A DNA stretch of 64,000 nucleotides from Vibrio fortis (GCF_000695685.1 NZ_JFFR01000001.1:1-64000); one strand, 5' to 3'. Shown: positions 56,435 to 64,000, counted from the stretch's first letter. Translations and numbers: made by a program. The notes: generated by a model from the letters alone, not told the origin.

Positions 56435-56524
56435 CTATTTTTTATCCACACGCCCCCGCGTCGTCATAATAATGACCACGATAATCAGGTTAATCAGTGC
56501 GTATAGGCGTGTGTTTAGTGTCAT
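56435..56524 (-). CDS. ilvL: ilv operon leader peptide IlvL
   Basis: 29 aa, too short for routine ORF calls: MTLNTRLYALINLIIVVII followed by MTTRGRVDKK. Residues 10-19 (LINLIIVVII) contain nine regulatory codons for Ile, Val or Leu, the hallmark of branched-chain attenuation. Ribosome stalling there would free the downstream GCGGGGG to form the antiterminator. Position and logic match E. coli ilvL although the sequence differs. Confidence 0.88.
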   Translation of the reverse strand: MTLNTRLYALINLIIVVIIMTTRGRVDKK

Positions 56525-56576
56525 AAAATCCGAGCTTTCTCGTCGATTGTCGTATGTAAAACCATCTATCTCTAGT

Positions 56577-56604
56577 GTTATCACAGAAAACTGTTTCATG
56601 ACAA
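56577..56604 (-). promoter_or_regulatory. ilvLGMEDA promoter
   Basis: On the minus strand -35 TTGTCA (56599-56604), 16 bases, -10 GATAAC (56577-56582) preceded by TGT. It lies about 53 bases upstream of the ilvL ATG. Confidence 0.6.
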
Positions 56605-56727
56605 GCAAAATGTCATTCTTTTTTCACATTAAAAACTAATTCCACCAAGCTATATAACAACCTTATGGCTTTGGTGAGCAACGAATACCCAGGCTGAATA
56701 CTTTTAAATCAATAACAAAGGAAAGCT

Positions 56728-58251
56728 ATGGGACTCGCAATTATTCATAGTCGCGCCAGCGTTGGTGTCGAAGCACCTGCAGTTACTGTTGAGGTGCATA
56801 TCAGCAATGGGATGCCAGGGTTCTCTTTGGTCGGATTACCAGAGACAACGGTCAAAGAGTCTAAAGATCGCGTGCGCAGTGCAATCATCAATTCACGATT
56901 TGAATTTCCAGCCAAGCGAATCACAGTTAACCTGGCTCCTGCCGATCTTCCGAAAGAGGGAGGACGCTTCGATCTGCCGATCGCTCTGGGCATTTTGGTC
57001 GCCTCTGAGCAGTTGCCTGAAAGTAAAGTCTTGAGTCACGAGTTCATTGGTGAGCTCGCTCTGTCTGGTGAATTGCGTACAGTCAAAGGCGTATTACCCG
57101 CAACCTTGGCGTGTGATAAGGCGAATCGCGCTCTGGTGGTCCCGCATGATAACGGTGAGCAAGCGGCTTTGGTTGGACAAGGGGAGCATAAGTCTGCTCA
57201 GACATTATTGGAGGTGTGCGGCTACCTTTGTGGTCAAAGTGCACTGAACTTAAACGATGTCTCCGAGCCTCGATCTCAAGAGCTCGTGACGCGAGACCTG
57301 CAAGATATTATTGGTCAGCAACAAGGCAAACGAGCATTAGAGATCGCGGCGGCTGGCAATCATAACTTACTGTTTTTAGGTCCACCCGGCACGGGAAAAA
57401 CCATGCTTGCCTCACGCCTTTGTGATTTACTGCCTGAGATGAGTGATGACGAAGCAATGGAAACGGCTTCCGTCGCGTCACTCACCCAGCAAGAGATCAA
57501 TCAATACAACTGGAAGCAGCGTCCATTTCGTTCCCCGCATCATTCAAGCTCGATGGCGGCACTGGTGGGTGGAGGCTCTGTGCCAAGGCCTGGAGAAATA
57601 TCATTGGCGCACAATGGATTATTGTTTCTTGATGAAATGCCCGAGTTTGAAAGGAAAGTGCTCGATTCATTGCGAGAGCCGTTGGAGTCTGGAGAGATCA
57701 TCATCTCACGGGCTGCGGGCAAAACCCGTTTTCCTGCTCGGTTCCAATTGGTAGGTGCGCTAAACCCAAGCCCAACGGGCTACTATGAGGGCAATCAAGC
57801 GCGTGCGAATCCACAGATTATTTTGCGTTATTTGAATAGGCTGTCTGGACCGCTGTTAGATCGCTTCGATATGTCATTGGAGATCCCGTTACTTCCCAAA
57901 GGTATGCTCGCTGAGGGGGGCGATCGGGGTGAGGGGACACAGGTCGTTAAGCAGCGTGTGGTGGATGCAAGGTCGACCATGGTCGAGAGAGGGGGAAAGC
58001 CTAATGCACTGCTGACCAGCCGTGAAATTGAAAAGCACTGCCCGCTCGATAAGCAAGATGCTCAATTCTTAGAGACGGCTTTGCATCGGCTTGGGTTATC
58101 AATTCGTGCTTATCATCGCATCATCAAGGTTGCGCGCACTATTGCAGACCTTGAGGGGAGCGAACAGATTCACAAGAAGCATCTTTCGGAGGCGTTGGGG
58201 TATCGAGCTATGGATAGGTTGTTGAAGCAGTTGACGGCACAAGCGGTATAG
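56728..58251 (+). CDS. comM: ComM/YifB family AAA+ helicase (Mg chelatase-like)
   Basis: 507 aa. N-terminal Lon-type S5 fold domain (MPGFSLVGLPETTVKESKDR, about 31-50), AAA+ core with Walker A GPPGTGKT (218-225) and LFLDEMPEFE Walker B, and a C-terminal Mg-chelatase-like domain. In Vibrio, ComM is a hexameric branch-migration helicase that promotes integration of transformed DNA. Divergent from ilvLGMEDA. AAAGGAAAG precedes the ATG. Confidence 0.94.
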   Translation: MGLAIIHSRASVGVEAPAVTVEVHISNGMPGFSLVGLPETTVKESKDRVRSAIINSRFEFPAKRITVNLAPADLPKEGGRFDLPIALGILVASEQLPESKVLSHEFIGELALSGELRTVKGVLPATLACDKANRALVVPHDNGEQAALVGQGEHKSAQTLLEVCGYLCGQSALNLNDVSEPRSQELVTRDLQDIIGQQQGKRALEIAAAGNHNLLFLGPPGTGKTMLASRLCDLLPEMSDDEAMETASVASLTQQEINQYNWKQRPFRSPHHSSSMAALVGGGSVPRPGEISLAHNGLLFLDEMPEFERKVLDSLREPLESGEIIISRAAGKTRFPARFQLVGALNPSPTGYYEGNQARANPQIILRYLNRLSGPLLDRFDMSLEIPLLPKGMLAEGGDRGEGTQVVKQRVVDARSTMVERGGKPNALLTSREIEKHCPLDKQDAQFLETALHRLGLSIRAYHRIIKVARTIADLEGSEQIHKKHLSEALGYRAMDRLLKQLTAQAV

Positions 58252-58271
58252 CCAACAAAGCGGCTATACCG
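58244..58271. repeat. Perfect 10-bp hairpin at the comM 3' end
   Basis: CGGTATAGCC (58244-58253) and GGCTATACCG (58262-58271) around an 8-base loop; the comM stop TAG lies in the left arm. No U-run follows on either strand. It separates two convergent genes. Confidence 0.6.
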
Positions 58272-58282
58272 ATGTGCTTGGA

Positions 58283-59239
58283 TTAGAACTTATAGTTCAT
58301 ACCAACAGAAACGATGTATTGAGATTCATCGTAGAAGGTGATGTTGGAATCGCTAGTGCCGTAGCCTGCCAATGAAATGAATGACCAGTTATCCCAGTTC
58401 ATGAATTTCTCATATTCATAAGCGGCAAACAGGTTGATGTTGTCATCACTGCGCACTGTATTGTTGAATAATGAGTTACCAGCATCGTAATCTCGTTGGC
58501 TATAACCTGCGGTTAGTGCGTATTGGTGACGACCCGCGGATCCAAACAGGCTGACCTCAGCACCGATTTGGTCATAAGACTCGGCACTGCCATCGGCATC
58601 ACGGGATTGATAGATGATCGATGGTATCAGCATCATGCTGCGGCTGAGAGGTTGTCGATATTGGCCTTTCAAGTAGAAAGTATCCGCATCACGCTTTAGC
58701 TCGTCAGGCACATTATCTTGTTCAACATCTTTGGTGGCGTAGGCCATGTCCAATGAGAATGGCGAACCTGCGATACTGCTCAGTTTCAAACGAAAGGCGT
58801 TCCCCTTCTCGTCAGTTTTTGAACGAGGACCTGTTGTGTCATACGGGTCAGCCCAAGTCTCGCCGGACATAATGGTTGGTAGGATTGAAGCATCAATCAC
58901 CATTCCTGATTGCAGCTGATACTTGTAGCCGACTTCAAGTACTACAGTACCTGTTGCGATATCGTCACGAGCGGTACCCGTATAAACCTGGTGATTTAAG
59001 CGCTCACCAAAGGTGTAAGCTATGCTGCCCAGTGGAGCGACTAAGAAAGAGCTTTCTGAAGACGCTTTTTGGTCAGTCGACGTGATGGTGCTATCGCCGT
59101 CGGTATTGAAGTTTGAAGTAGACGAGGTTACCCCAGCATTCAGGGAGATTTCACCGCTGATGCCGTGCTCATCGGCAAGCTTGGCAAAGGCAGGGGTAGC
59201 TGCAATGCTCAAAGCTAAAAACGTGATTTTTAATTTCAT
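58283..59239 (-). CDS. Outer-membrane beta-barrel protein, DUF2860-like
   Basis: 318 aa. Signal peptide 1-19 (ATPAFA cut). The mature part has alternating hydrophobic strands and ends in VGMNYKF with terminal Phe, the signature for BAM-assembled porin-like barrels. Overall make-up fits the DUF2860 family common in Vibrio; function unknown. Convergent with comM and upstream of dsbA's terminator. 59240-59353 holds its promoter region, without a clear box. Confidence 0.78.
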   Translation of the reverse strand: MKLKITFLALSIAATPAFAKLADEHGISGEISLNAGVTSSTSNFNTDGDSTITSTDQKASSESSFLVAPLGSIAYTFGERLNHQVYTGTARDDIATGTVVLEVGYKYQLQSGMVIDASILPTIMSGETWADPYDTTGPRSKTDEKGNAFRLKLSSIAGSPFSLDMAYATKDVEQDNVPDELKRDADTFYLKGQYRQPLSRSMMLIPSIIYQSRDADGSAESYDQIGAEVSLFGSAGRHQYALTAGYSQRDYDAGNSLFNNTVRSDDNINLFAAYEYEKFMNWDNWSFISLAGYGTSDSNITFYDESQYIVSVGMNYKF

Positions 59240-59353
59240 TCGCGGGGCTCCTTGCCCAACCTGTTAGTGATTAGTGAAAAACTATAGATAGTCCAAATAC
59301 TAAAAGGTTCCTGATTAATTTTTTATCAATGATGCTTTTTGAGCATAGCAAAG

Positions 59354-59378
59354 AAAAAGGAAGCCGAAGCTCCCTTTT
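59354..59378 (-). terminator. Terminator of dsbA
   Basis: On the minus strand AAAGGGAGC / GCTTCCTTT (one G-U pair) with TTCG loop and T5, starting about 10 bases after the dsbA stop. Confidence 0.82.
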
Positions 59379-59387
59379 TTCAATGAG

Positions 59388-59987
59388 TTATTTCTTCAAT
59401 AAGAAATTAACCAGTGCAAAATATTCATCAAGAGAGTTGATACCTTGCGCATCGACTAGGTAACGGTTATTAACCACAACCGCTGGAACGCCTGAAAGAC
59501 CGCTGTCTTTGAATGCTTTATCGAAGCGACGCACCATAGAGTCAACCGCGAAGCCTTTGTATGCAGCATCGAACTTCTTCGCATCAACACCTTCGTCTAG
59601 GAAGATTTGACGTAGCTCTTCTTCGTCGCGAGGCGCTTTGTTCATGTTGTGAATGCGGTTAAACATTACAGGCACCATCTTATCTTCTACTTTTAGCGCG
59701 ATCATGGTCGCGTACGCCTTGCTCATTGGCTTACCCATCGCACCGCCCATGAAAGATACATGGTTTTTCTGAAGCTTAACGCCCTCAGGAAGCTGTTTTT
59801 TTAGCTGCTGAATGATTGGTTCAAAGCTATTACAGTGTGGGCAGTAGAATGAGAAAAACTCAGTAACAACTGGCTTTTTAGAAGGCTCTAGGTCTAGAAC
59901 CTTGTAGTGCTCACCTTCGTTAAATTGCGCTGCATGAGCCGATAAGCTCAGCATAACCAATGAGAAAAATGCGAATAGCTTTTTCAT
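59388..59987 (-). CDS. dsbA: Thiol:disulfide interchange protein DsbA
   Basis: 199 aa. Periplasmic oxidase that introduces disulfides, recycled by DsbB. Signal peptide 1-19; active-site C49-P-H-C52 in a thioredoxin fold with a helical insertion; cis-proline in SGVPAVVV. In Vibrio (TcpG in V. cholerae) it matures toxins and pili. 50 bases downstream of srkA, the conserved srkA-dsbA pair. Confidence 0.97.
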   Translation of the reverse strand: MKKLFAFFSLVMLSLSAHAAQFNEGEHYKVLDLEPSKKPVVTEFFSFYCPHCNSFEPIIQQLKKQLPEGVKLQKNHVSFMGGAMGKPMSKAYATMIALKVEDKMVPVMFNRIHNMNKAPRDEEELRQIFLDEGVDAKKFDAAYKGFAVDSMVRRFDKAFKDSGLSGVPAVVVNNRYLVDAQGINSLDEYFALVNFLLKK

Positions 59988-60037
59988 TTATTCAATCTCC
60001 ATTATGTTTGAATTTTTTGTTTGCTATCAGTGTTGCC

Positions 60038-61024
60038 TTACCACTGAGGCATTAACGAAAGTGGTGGCTCCTGTAGGGTAGCAATCTGCTCCTTACAAGC
60101 AAGTACTTGTTGCTCCCAGTATTTCGGGTCATTAAACCATGGAAATGCAATTGGGAAAGCAGGGTCTTGCCATCGCTTTGCTAACCATGCCATGTAATGC
60201 ACCATACGTAGACCGCGCAGTGGCTCAATTAGTTTCAATTCTGCGCTGTTAAAGTCACAGAACTCTTGATAAGCCTCCAATAAAATATCGAGCTGCATCA
60301 GTTTATCTTGGCGTTCGCCGTTGAGTAGCATCCACAGATCTTGGATGGCAGGGCCATTGCGCGCATCATCAAGGTCGACAAACATCGGCCCGTCACGCCA
60401 CAAAATGTTGCCTGGGTGGCAATCGCCATGCAGGCGAATAATTTTACTTGAGTCAGACCACTGCTCTTCTAGTGCTTTGATCAACATATTAAGATCATTG
60501 AAGAATGCTGATTCGATATGTGCAGGGATAAAGCGTGAATTCTCAAGGATTTTGCGTGGTTGATGTAGGTACTCGTCGAGACTAATAGTCGGACGGTGTT
60601 GAAATAGCTTTTCCGAGCTTGCTTTATGAATGCGCCCGAGAAAACGACCGACACCTTCTAGTTGATCAAGATTATCCACTTCGTACTGACGTCCTCCAAC
60701 ACTATCAAATAGCGCAAAGAGGTAGCCTTGATACTCATGCAGGGTTTGACCGTTGATCTTGATCGGTGGTGCAACCGGGATCTCTTGCTCAATCAAGTCG
60801 AGTGCGAAATCATGCTCTTCTTGGAGTTGCTCTTTAGTCCAGCGTTGTGGGCGATAGAACTTCACAACGTAGCGCTTGCGGTCTTCATCACTAAATTGAT
60901 AGACGCGGTTCTCGTAGCTGTTTAGCGCCAATAGGCCTGACTCGGCACGAACGCCAATGCTTTCTAGGGCGTACCACATGAAATCCGGTGTCAGGTTGTC
61001 AAAGTTAAAAGCTTGTTCGGTCAT
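60038..61024 (-). CDS. srkA: Stress response kinase A (SrkA/YihE)
   Basis: 328 aa (E. coli 328). Serine/threonine kinase with a choline-kinase-like fold that protects against MazF-type death after stress. Catalytic loop LHGDCHPGNILW and metal-binding FVDLDDARNGP are present. The ATG at 61024 gives the conserved N-terminus, yet only U-rich sequence and the upstream terminator precede it: no Shine-Dalgarno is visible. dsbA follows. Confidence 0.95.
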   Translation of the reverse strand: MTEQAFNFDNLTPDFMWYALESIGVRAESGLLALNSYENRVYQFSDEDRKRYVVKFYRPQRWTKEQLQEEHDFALDLIEQEIPVAPPIKINGQTLHEYQGYLFALFDSVGGRQYEVDNLDQLEGVGRFLGRIHKASSEKLFQHRPTISLDEYLHQPRKILENSRFIPAHIESAFFNDLNMLIKALEEQWSDSSKIIRLHGDCHPGNILWRDGPMFVDLDDARNGPAIQDLWMLLNGERQDKLMQLDILLEAYQEFCDFNSAELKLIEPLRGLRMVHYMAWLAKRWQDPAFPIAFPWFNDPKYWEQQVLACKEQIATLQEPPLSLMPQW

Positions 61025-61030
61025 AAAAAT

Positions 61031-61055
61031 AAAAAAGGCTCATTACTGAGCCTTT
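61031..61055 (-). terminator. Terminator of ccoG directly ahead of srkA
   Basis: On the minus strand AAAAAGGCTCA / TGAGCCTTTTTT (loop GTAA-type) and U-rich sequence, ending only a few bases before the srkA ATG. Confidence 0.85.
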
Positions 61056-61099
61056 TTCCATTGATTGGGTTGAAATACCGAGCGGTAATCCACTAGATA

Positions 61100-62518
61100 T
61101 TAGAGCTTTTTGATAAAGCGGCTTTCAACTTCCATCGTAAACTCTTCATTATCCGAGAGTATAAACTGAATTGTCGAAACTGGTGAGCTGAGTTTTTCTG
61201 GATCTGCCCCCAAGCTGATCGGCAGGTTAAGTACTTCACCTGGATCTACAGCAACGGTCTGCTTACCGTACCAGATCGCTTCTGGTAGTCCGCTAACGCT
61301 TAAATCATACTCTTGAACCTGCTGGGTTTTGTTGATGATTTTGAGTGTGTAGGTGTTCTCAACAAAGCCTTGAGTGTTGATTCTGAACAGTTGGTTTCGG
61401 TCACGAAGCACGGTTAAACCTGCAGGGTCGACACTCGCCACCTGCACAAAGAACAAGCCAATCATCAGTAGCAGCACGCCGCCATAACCCAGTAGCTTAG
61501 GTCGCATGACCTTAGTGTTGTGACCTTCTAGACGGTGTTCAGTGGTGTAGTTGATCAGGCCTTTCTCGTAGCCCATGCGATCCATGGTTTGGTCACAGGC
61601 ATCGATACAAGCGCCACAGTTAATACATTCATATTGCAGGCCATCACGGATATCGATACCAGTCGGACATACCTGCACACATAAATTACAGTCGATACAG
61701 TCACCTAAGCCCAGTGCTTTAGGATCGGCTTTGCGTGAACGAGGACCACGGCTTTCACCACGCTCTGTGTCGTAGCCAACAATAAAGGTGTCTTTATCAA
61801 ACATCGCAGATTGGAAACGCGCATATGGACACATGTGTAGACACACGATTGAACGCATCCAACCCGCGTTAGCGTAGGTACATCCAGCGAAGAATAGAAC
61901 CCAAAATACCGGCCAGAACGAGGCGTCGAAGGTAAAGAAACCAACCACCAACTCTTTTACTGGAATAAAGTAGCCAACGAAGGTGAGACCTGTTGCTAAG
62001 GCGATTGCCCACCATGCAATGTGCTTAATGGTTTTACGTAGCATCAGATTCGGTGTCAGTTTGCCCGAATCTTGCTTTTTACGCTTATTGGCTGAACCTT
62101 CTAGTTTCTCTTCAAACCAGATGTACATAAAGGTCCAAACGGTTTGTGGACATAGGTAACCACACCAGACACGGCCTAAAAAGGTGGTAATAAAGAACAG
62201 GCCAAAGGCTGCGATCATGAACAAAATCGCCAACAGGGTCAGATCCTGAGGGTAAAGTGTGGTGCCAAAGAAATTAAACTGCTGATTACCAATATCGAGC
62301 AATATTGCTTGTCGCTCTCCAAATGGTATCCACGGGATTAACGCGAACAGTAGCAGTAGGAACCAGCCACCGTAGCGGCGCAGCTGTTGGAACTTACCCT
62401 TGCTTTCACGCACGTAGATGCGGTTATTGGGGTTAAATCGATCTCCATTACCTTTATGTGTCTTGGGATTAAAGGTTTTAGGAGTCACATCTTTGATATC
62501 GATTTTATCCTGACTCAT
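61100..62518 (-). CDS. ccoG: Cytochrome c oxidase accessory protein CcoG (RdxA/FixG family)
   Basis: 472 aa. Membrane copper reductase that helps assemble the CuB site of cbb3 oxidase. About five membrane helices, then two ferredoxin-type 4Fe-4S motifs: C274-x2-C277-x2-C280-x3-C284 P and C298-x2-C301-x2-C304-x3-C308; a C-terminal Ig-like periplasmic domain follows. The membrane part also has GYLCPQTVW and LHMCPYARFQ. The ccoNOQP genes are not in this window. A candidate FNR box lies upstream. Confidence 0.95.
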   Translation of the reverse strand: MSQDKIDIKDVTPKTFNPKTHKGNGDRFNPNNRIYVRESKGKFQQLRRYGGWFLLLLFALIPWIPFGERQAILLDIGNQQFNFFGTTLYPQDLTLLAILFMIAAFGLFFITTFLGRVWCGYLCPQTVWTFMYIWFEEKLEGSANKRKKQDSGKLTPNLMLRKTIKHIAWWAIALATGLTFVGYFIPVKELVVGFFTFDASFWPVFWVLFFAGCTYANAGWMRSIVCLHMCPYARFQSAMFDKDTFIVGYDTERGESRGPRSRKADPKALGLGDCIDCNLCVQVCPTGIDIRDGLQYECINCGACIDACDQTMDRMGYEKGLINYTTEHRLEGHNTKVMRPKLLGYGGVLLLMIGLFFVQVASVDPAGLTVLRDRNQLFRINTQGFVENTYTLKIINKTQQVQEYDLSVSGLPEAIWYGKQTVAVDPGEVLNLPISLGADPEKLSSPVSTIQFILSDNEEFTMEVESRFIKKL

Positions 62519-62678
62519 GGACTATCCTTTTGATGGTATAGGTACCCTTTCTTGGTGTGGGCACTTTATGACATTGCTTTTAAGTAACTCTGCGGGAGAA
62601 TCTTGCATACCGTAGCTTTGGTATATCACTGGACCCTATACACGCTACTCTTATTTTAGAAGATTCTTATGGGAGGCG

Positions 62679-62720
62679 ATTATAGCGACAATACTGTTCT
62701 CATTTCTTTAACGCTATCAA
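62679..62720 (-). promoter_or_regulatory. ccoG promoter with candidate FNR box
   Basis: On the minus strand a perfect -10 TATAAT (62679-62684) with a poor -35 is preceded by TTGATAGCGTTAAA (complement of 62707-62720). One half matches the FNR site TTGAT-N4-ATCAA and the box centre is about 41 bases from the predicted start, the class II activator position. This is inference. The rest of 62519-62771 shows no gene. Confidence 0.45.
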
Positions 62721-62772
62721 CCTTTAGCAACAAAACTCATAACAGTTGTGACGAAAAAATAGCGAACAGAAA

Positions 62773-62799
62773 CAAAAAAGCGACCGAATGGTCGCCTTT
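62773..62799 (-). terminator. Terminator of yihD
   Basis: On the minus strand GGCGACC / GGTCGCT with ATTC loop and T6, about 30 bases after the yihD stop. Confidence 0.88.
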
Positions 62800-62827
62800 A
62801 AAATAGTTGAGCTGAAACTGAGTTGGA

Positions 62828-63091
62828 TTAGATGATGCCGCGTGCTTTTAGAATAGCGGTCTTGAAATCGTCTTCTTGGTCTTTTTTTAGACCTGGGATC
62901 ATCTCGTCTTTCTGGCTGTTACGCATCTTCAGGTGGTAGATCAGTACGTCATCGGTCAGATCTTCAAGTTTACCTTCGTAGCCTGCCTCTTTAGATAGCT
63001 TAATGATGAATTCAAGCAGGTTTAGCTCTTGGTCTTTTTGCCACTCAGGCTCCATTAGCTCGATCAGCTCTTCAATGCGATGGCATTTCAT
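62828..63091 (-). CDS. yihD: YihD family protein (DUF1040)
   Basis: 87 aa from the ATG at 63091 ([20 protein letters not shown]); an in-frame TTG five codons earlier lies in the ribosome-binding region GGAGA. Acidic cytoplasmic protein closely matching E. coli YihD (89 aa), with shared [12 protein letters not shown] and [14 protein letters not shown]. Function unknown. Located near dsbA/srkA as in E. coli. Confidence 0.93.
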   Translation of the reverse strand: MKCHRIEELIELMEPEWQKDQELNLLEFIIKLSKEAGYEGKLEDLTDDVLIYHLKMRNSQKDEMIPGLKKDQEDDFKTAILKARGII

Positions 63092-63170
63092 TTCTATTCT
63101 CCACAAATTTTATAATGATTTGCAGTAAAGGTATCAAATCGGATACGGAATACCAATCCAACAGGCAAGA

Positions 63171-63198
63171 AAAAAGCGCAGTAAAAACTGCGCTTTTT
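63171..63198. terminator. Strong terminator after the 55-aa ORF
   Basis: Perfect 12-bp stem AAAAAGCGCAGT / ACTGCGCTTTTT with AAAA loop and U-runs on both strands; on the minus strand it starts 2 bases after the stop of the 55-aa ORF. Confidence 0.92.
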
Positions 63199-63199
63199 G

Positions 63200-63367
63200 T
63201 TATGCGGCTTTAATTACTTTTGCAGAGCTAGACGTAAGCAGAGCAGTCTTCTCGACAAGAGTCATTGTTGGAGCCACGTTCTTTGCCGTTGGAGCAGCAA
63301 CAAAGCCACTACGACGACGCATCGCACTACGGTTGGTGTGCGAAAACCTGACAGCTGTTGGTCGCAT
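63200..63367 (-). CDS. Unrecognised small ORF, 55 aa
   Basis: ATG at 63367, TAA at 63200-63202. Begins MRPTAVRFSHTNRSAMRRRS and ends SSAKVIKAA; basic N-terminal half, no membrane helix. I do not recognise a family. Evidence that it is real: an AGG ribosome site 7 bases before the ATG, preferred Vibrio codons (CGT, GCT, CCA, GTT, AAA), an in-frame stop five codons upstream, a strong terminator 2 bases after its stop, and a hairpin leader. A second in-frame ATG at 63322 is an alternative start. It could instead be part of a non-coding RNA. Confidence 0.55.
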   Translation of the reverse strand: MRPTAVRFSHTNRSAMRRRSGFVAAPTAKNVAPTMTLVEKTALLTSSSAKVIKAA

Positions 63368-63380
63368 TGAGTTACCTAAC

Positions 63381-63417
63381 GGTCAGGCATATCCATTGCC
63401 AATTTAATGGCCTGACC
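63381..63417 (-). promoter_or_regulatory. Leader hairpin ahead of the 55-aa ORF
   Basis: On the minus strand GGTCAGG-CCATT pairs with AATGG-CCTGACC (12 bp with a 5-base bulge, 8-base loop), ending 13 bases before the ATG and next to the AGG site. It may influence translation or mRNA stability. Confidence 0.5.
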
Positions 63418-63492
63418 CAAAATGAGCTGCGCTTTAATTGCTTAAAGTTAGGCTCGTCTGGCTTTCGCCAATCCAATCATGAATCAGGATAA

Positions 63493-63510
63493 TGATATGC
63501 GTGCATATCA
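63493..63510. promoter_or_regulatory. 18-bp palindrome TGATATGC-GT-GCATATCA
   Basis: Perfect 8-base arms around a 2-base centre, between the divergent 55-aa ORF and the spo0M-like gene. Shape suits a dimeric regulator; none is recognised. No gene is seen in 63418-63649 apart from this. Confidence 0.4.
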
Positions 63511-63649
63511 ATAACAGATTATCATCATCTGGTTGAACGATCGATGCTTGTTGGAAAAATTGCCGCCAATAACGGCTAAAATTGTGTGAGCAGTATATTT
63601 GAGTTTGAACCTCTTTCAGGCTTAAGATGGTGCTTTAAAGGAGGTGCAT

Positions 63650-64000
63650 ATGTCGTTCTTAAAGAAAACGCTAGCAAGTTTTGGTATTGGATCGGCGAAG
63701 GTAGATTCGGTACTCCAACAAGAAGTGCTTTACCCTGGCCTTAAAGCCAACATTATTGTGCACGTTTACGGTGGCTCCCAACCTCAAGAGATCGATAACA
63801 TCGACCTCAATCTGTGCTGCCGTTACATCAAGGAAGTTCCAATTAACCCCGATAAACAAGATCGAGGTCAGACGCGTCGCGTCCATCAAACGTATTCATT
63901 GGCGAAGTGGAGCCTGCCTTATGCCTTTACTATTGAGCCAGGTGAAACTCGCGACTTTGAGTGTGAGTTTGATGTACCACTCAACACGCCGGTGACCATT
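63650..64000 (+). CDS. Spo0M-like (arrestin-fold) protein, partial: 3' end beyond window
   Basis: 117 codons without stop to the window edge. Excellent Shine-Dalgarno AAAGGAGG (63637-63644) before ATG 63650. Begins MSFLKKTLASFGIGSAKVDS, with VYGGSQPQEIDNIDL and FTIEPGETRDFECEF-like strands typical of the SpoOM family (arrestin-like beta fold). In Bacillus, Spo0M affects sporulation control; the role in Vibrio, which does not sporulate, is unknown. Confidence 0.82.
   Translation, partial: MSFLKKTLASFGIGSAKVDSVLQQEVLYPGLKANIIVHVYGGSQPQEIDNIDLNLCCRYIKEVPINPDKQDRGQTRRVHQTYSLAKWSLPYAFTIEPGETRDFECEFDVPLNTPVTI

Noticed and set aside
56283..56639. Plus-strand ORF of 118 codons between ilvG and comM
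   Set aside because: It is antisense to the ilv leader and attenuator, whose codon pattern and RNA structures explain the conservation better.
63671..63995. ORFs on both strands overlapping the right-edge gene
   Set aside because: The frame from 63650 has an excellent ribosome site and a recognisable Spo0M-type sequence; the others are shadows.

Overview
The window is a stretch of chromosome 1 of a Vibrio species (Vibrionaceae, Gammaproteobacteria). The grounds are gene order (mnmE-mioC-oriC-mnmG-rsmG-parAB-atp next to dnaA-dnaN-recF-gyrB), an E. coli-like oriC, protein families typical of Vibrio (DUF2860 outer-membrane protein, GTG-started MneA), moderate GC and Vibrio-type codon use. The species cannot be fixed from the sequence alone. 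All genes look intact. I see no prophage, insertion sequence, integron or CRISPR array, so this is conserved core genome.

Layout: 1-411, promoters and leader of an rRNA operon on the minus strand whose 16S gene lies outside the window. 412-3064 (-), yigZ-trkH-hemG. 3205-6746 (+), fadBA behind a FadR-type operator. 6885-9948, acuI, a LysR regulator, tusA and two small membrane proteins. 10162-10949 (-), the Mn2+ exporter mneA behind a yybP-ykoY manganese riboswitch. 11153-17875 (+), glyQS, a lipoprotein alpha-amylase and avtA. 17875-18930, the small heat-shock gene ibpA with a sigma-32 promoter and candidate RNA thermometer, bracketed by an ERIC-like element and two copies of a 41-bp repeat. 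19027-25181 (-), dnaA-dnaN-recF-gyrB. 25492-27765 (+), a polar amino acid/cystine ABC transporter. 27772-32301 (+), rpmH-rnpA-yidD-yidC, mnmE and mioC. 32319-32700, oriC. 32785-37005, mnmG-rsmG-parA-parB. 37105-44154, the full atpIBEFHAGDC operon. 44316-47512, glmU and a membrane diguanylate cyclase. 47579-49867, a divergent PunC/PunR-like transporter and regulator pair. 49938-56604 (-), the ilvGMEDA operon behind a previously unmarked ilvL leader peptide and attenuator. 56728-64000, comM, a DUF2860 protein, dsbA, srkA, ccoG, yihD, an unrecognised 55-codon gene, and the start of a spo0M-like gene.

Functionally the window joins replication initiation and segregation (dnaA, dnaN, recF, gyrB, oriC, parAB), translation and tRNA modification (glyQS, rpmH, rnpA, mnmE, mnmG, rsmG), energy (ATP synthase), membrane insertion (yidC/yidD), fatty-acid oxidation and branched-chain amino acid synthesis. 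No clearly new multi-gene system is visible. The most worthwhile signals are cis-acting elements and one small gene: the 55-aa ORF with its own hairpin leader and terminator (63171-63417), the ERIC-like element whose last bases supply the ibpA stop codon, a near-consensus parS-like site inside recF, the ilv attenuator, the mneA riboswitch with an overlapping mini-ORF, and a srkA start codon directly behind a terminator with no visible Shine-Dalgarno.
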